Of a stretch of 16,040 nucleotides of DNA, positions 15,298 through 16,040 are shown in pieces. The position numbers and the translations under genes were made by a program. Source of the DNA: Draconibacterium sp. (GTDB lineage: Bacteria; Bacteroidota; Bacteroidia; Bacteroidales; Prolixibacteraceae); the NCBI GenBank assembly GCA_027011835.1, contig JALUZN010000523.1:1-16040 (forward strand), given 5' to 3'. Numbering within the stretch: the first letter of the stretch is position 1; every line of letters starts with the position of its first letter. Under the pieces are notes generated by a model. It did no database searches. It had not been told where the DNA came from and saw only the letters and a list, made by a program, of their open reading frames with translations.

Positions 15298-15644
15298 AGA
15301 AATAAAACGGTTCTTGTTCGTATTATCGATTCCGAAAAGTCTAATTGATTTGCTCGTTCATCGCTATACAACAGCCCGGCAATAACATCAATTTCGCCCT
15401 TTTCTGTTTTCTCAATACAACTTTTCAAATCGAGGGGAACAAATTTAATATCGACCCCGGTTTTTTCACTCCACAATTTCCACCAGTCGATAAGAATTCC
15501 GCCAAGTTCGCCGTTGCTGGTTACAGTTATATATGGGTAATAATCTTCGACACAACCTATTTTAATGGTTTTTGCCGAACCGGTTGCCGAAAAAAATACC
15601 ACAAATAAGAATAAAATAAGTGCCGTTTGTGCTCTCTTTATCAT
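15261..15644 (-). pseudogene. 5' part of frameshifted sensor gene: periplasmic solute-binding domain
   Basis: First half of the split gene. A signal peptide (MIKRAQTALILFLFVVFFSA, cleavage probably after SATGSA) is followed by the start of a bacterial extracellular solute-binding family 3 domain: KTIKIGCVEDYYPYITV…GELGGILIDWWKLWSEKTGVDIKFVPLD, then CIEKTEKGEIDVIAGLLYSDERANQLDFSE. Such domains bind small molecules in the periplasm, both in transport and as sensor inputs of kinases and other signalling proteins. The ATG at 15644 was chosen over a TTG at 15668 because it starts a proper signal peptide. After SIIRTRTVLFLK the frame leaves the expected sequence and stops at 15261; the correct continuation lies in the -1 frame. 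No transporter genes are nearby, which supports sensing rather than uptake. Confidence 0.8.
15293..15297 (-). other. Single-base frameshift site in an A5 run
   Basis: On the minus strand CTAAAAATAC is read CTA AAA ATA in the upstream frame. The downstream half needs CTA AAA AAT ACA, which is one more A. A deletion of one A in a homopolymer explains the split gene. No standard X-XXY-YYZ slippery heptamer in the right phase is present, so programmed frameshifting is less likely. Confidence 0.75.
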
Positions 15645-15713
15645 TTCGTTTTTAATTTTTTTGCACAATATAAAAATAGTTTTTTTGCCTGCAATGTTTT
15701 TGCGCTAAGTACT

Positions 15714-15742
15714 AAAAAAGCCTGTCAGAAAACTGACAGGCT
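15714..15742 (-). terminator. Rho-independent terminator of the cold-shock gene
   Basis: On the minus strand a perfect 10-bp stem (AGCCTGTCAG/CTGACAGGCT, 15742-15733 with 15728-15719) closes a 4-base loop and is followed by a T run (CTTTTTTAG). It lies 29 bases past the stop at 15772. Confidence 0.9.
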
Positions 15743-15771
15743 ATACATTTCTTGAGCGTAAAAGTGTAATA

Positions 15772-15963
15772 CTATATTACTTTAACATTTACTGCATTCA
15801 ATCCTTTTTGACCTTCTTCAACATCGAAGCTAACTTTGTCACCTTCTCTAATTTCGGTAGTTAAACCATTTTGGTGTACAAATACGTCTTTTCCACCTTC
15901 GTCAGGTATAATAAAACCAAAACCTTTAGAATTGTTGAAGAATTTTACTGTTCCGTTACTCAT
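15772..15963 (-). CDS. Cold-shock-domain protein (CspA family)
   Basis: Single cold-shock-domain protein of 63 residues that binds single-stranded RNA and DNA and melts secondary structure in mRNA. The length is typical. RNP1 is KGFGFI (about 13-18) and RNP2 is VFVHQ (about 27-31). The start MSNGTVKFFNNSKGFGFI and the tail GLNAVNVKVI are characteristic. The usual Trp of NxxKGFGFI proteins (FFNxxKGFGF with W nearby) is absent, as in many Bacteroidetes copies. It is a single-gene unit with its own terminator. The leader before the ATG is AT-rich, and I see no long cold-shock-type 5' leader. Which Csp paralogue this is cannot be settled from the sequence. Confidence 0.97.
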   Translation of the reverse strand: MSNGTVKFFNNSKGFGFIIPDEGGKDVFVHQNGLTTEIREGDKVSFDVEEGQKGLNAVNVKVI

Positions 15964-15984
15964 AATTATAATTTTATATTACTA

Positions 15985-15992
15985 CAAAACTA
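15985..15992 (-). promoter_or_regulatory. Candidate -7 element for the cold-shock gene
   Basis: On the minus strand TAGTTTTG (15992-15985) matches TAnnTTTG exactly, 21 bases ahead of the ATG at 15963. No TTTG -33 element is seen at the expected spacing. If real, the leader would be about 15 bases. Confidence 0.4.
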
Positions 15993-16040
15993 CTATAATT
16001 TTTTGAATACTACAGCTTTTCGTTAAACATATCATTACAA

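Noticed and set aside
15285..15300. Programmed -1 frameshifting in the solute-binding/AlbA_2 gene
   Set aside because: No slippery heptamer in the right phase and no strong downstream hairpin; a lost A in the homopolymer is simpler.

Overview
The window looks like the chromosome of an AT-rich member of the Bacteroidota, probably a Bacteroidales/Marinilabiliales-type marine or sediment bacterium; the order and family are inferred. Support comes from an archaeal/eukaryotic-type proline--tRNA ligase, a FadL-like outer-membrane protein of Bacteroidetes type, candidate promoters with a TAnnTTTG element, and weak or absent Shine-Dalgarno sequences at most genes.

Layout. (1) 1-1636: proS on the minus strand with a weak terminator behind it. 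(2) 1734-4674: a plus-strand pair, a low-complexity lipoprotein and an OmpP1/FadL-type beta-barrel protein, both of the cell envelope. (3) 4711-8000: a minus-strand translation operon thrS-infC-rpmI-rplT. It converges on the outer-membrane gene at a shared bidirectional hairpin terminator. infC appears to start at an ATA codon behind a perfect AGGAGG. (4) 8312-12305: a plus-strand respiratory operon of cytochrome b, Rieske protein and a 753-residue cytochrome with eight CxxCH motifs plus TPRs. These form a plausible quinol-oxidising bc-type complex in which an octaheme protein takes the place of cytochrome c1 or f. thrS and cytochrome b are divergent, and each has a candidate promoter in the 311-base gap. 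(5) 12306-14290: an accessory patch. It holds a non-coding stretch with a 54-bp copy of part of the next gene, an intact AAA ATPase with a PD-(D/E)xK-like tail (DUF4143 type), and the 3' end of a formylglycine-generating-enzyme-like (SUMF1) gene. The last 30 or so codons of that remnant look like the variable region of a diversity-generating retroelement. (6) 14296-15644: a minus-strand gene joining a periplasmic solute-binding sensor, one membrane helix and a cytoplasmic AlbA_2 (Schlafen-like) domain, split by a one-base frameshift in an A run. (7) 15772-15963: a cold-shock protein with a clear terminator.

The observations most worth following are the octaheme bc-type operon, the SUMF1/variable-region remnant with no template or reverse transcriptase in the window, the ATA-initiated infC with a strong Shine-Dalgarno sequence, and the sensor-AlbA_2 fusion. 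I see no CRISPR array, tRNA, rRNA or intact insertion sequence.
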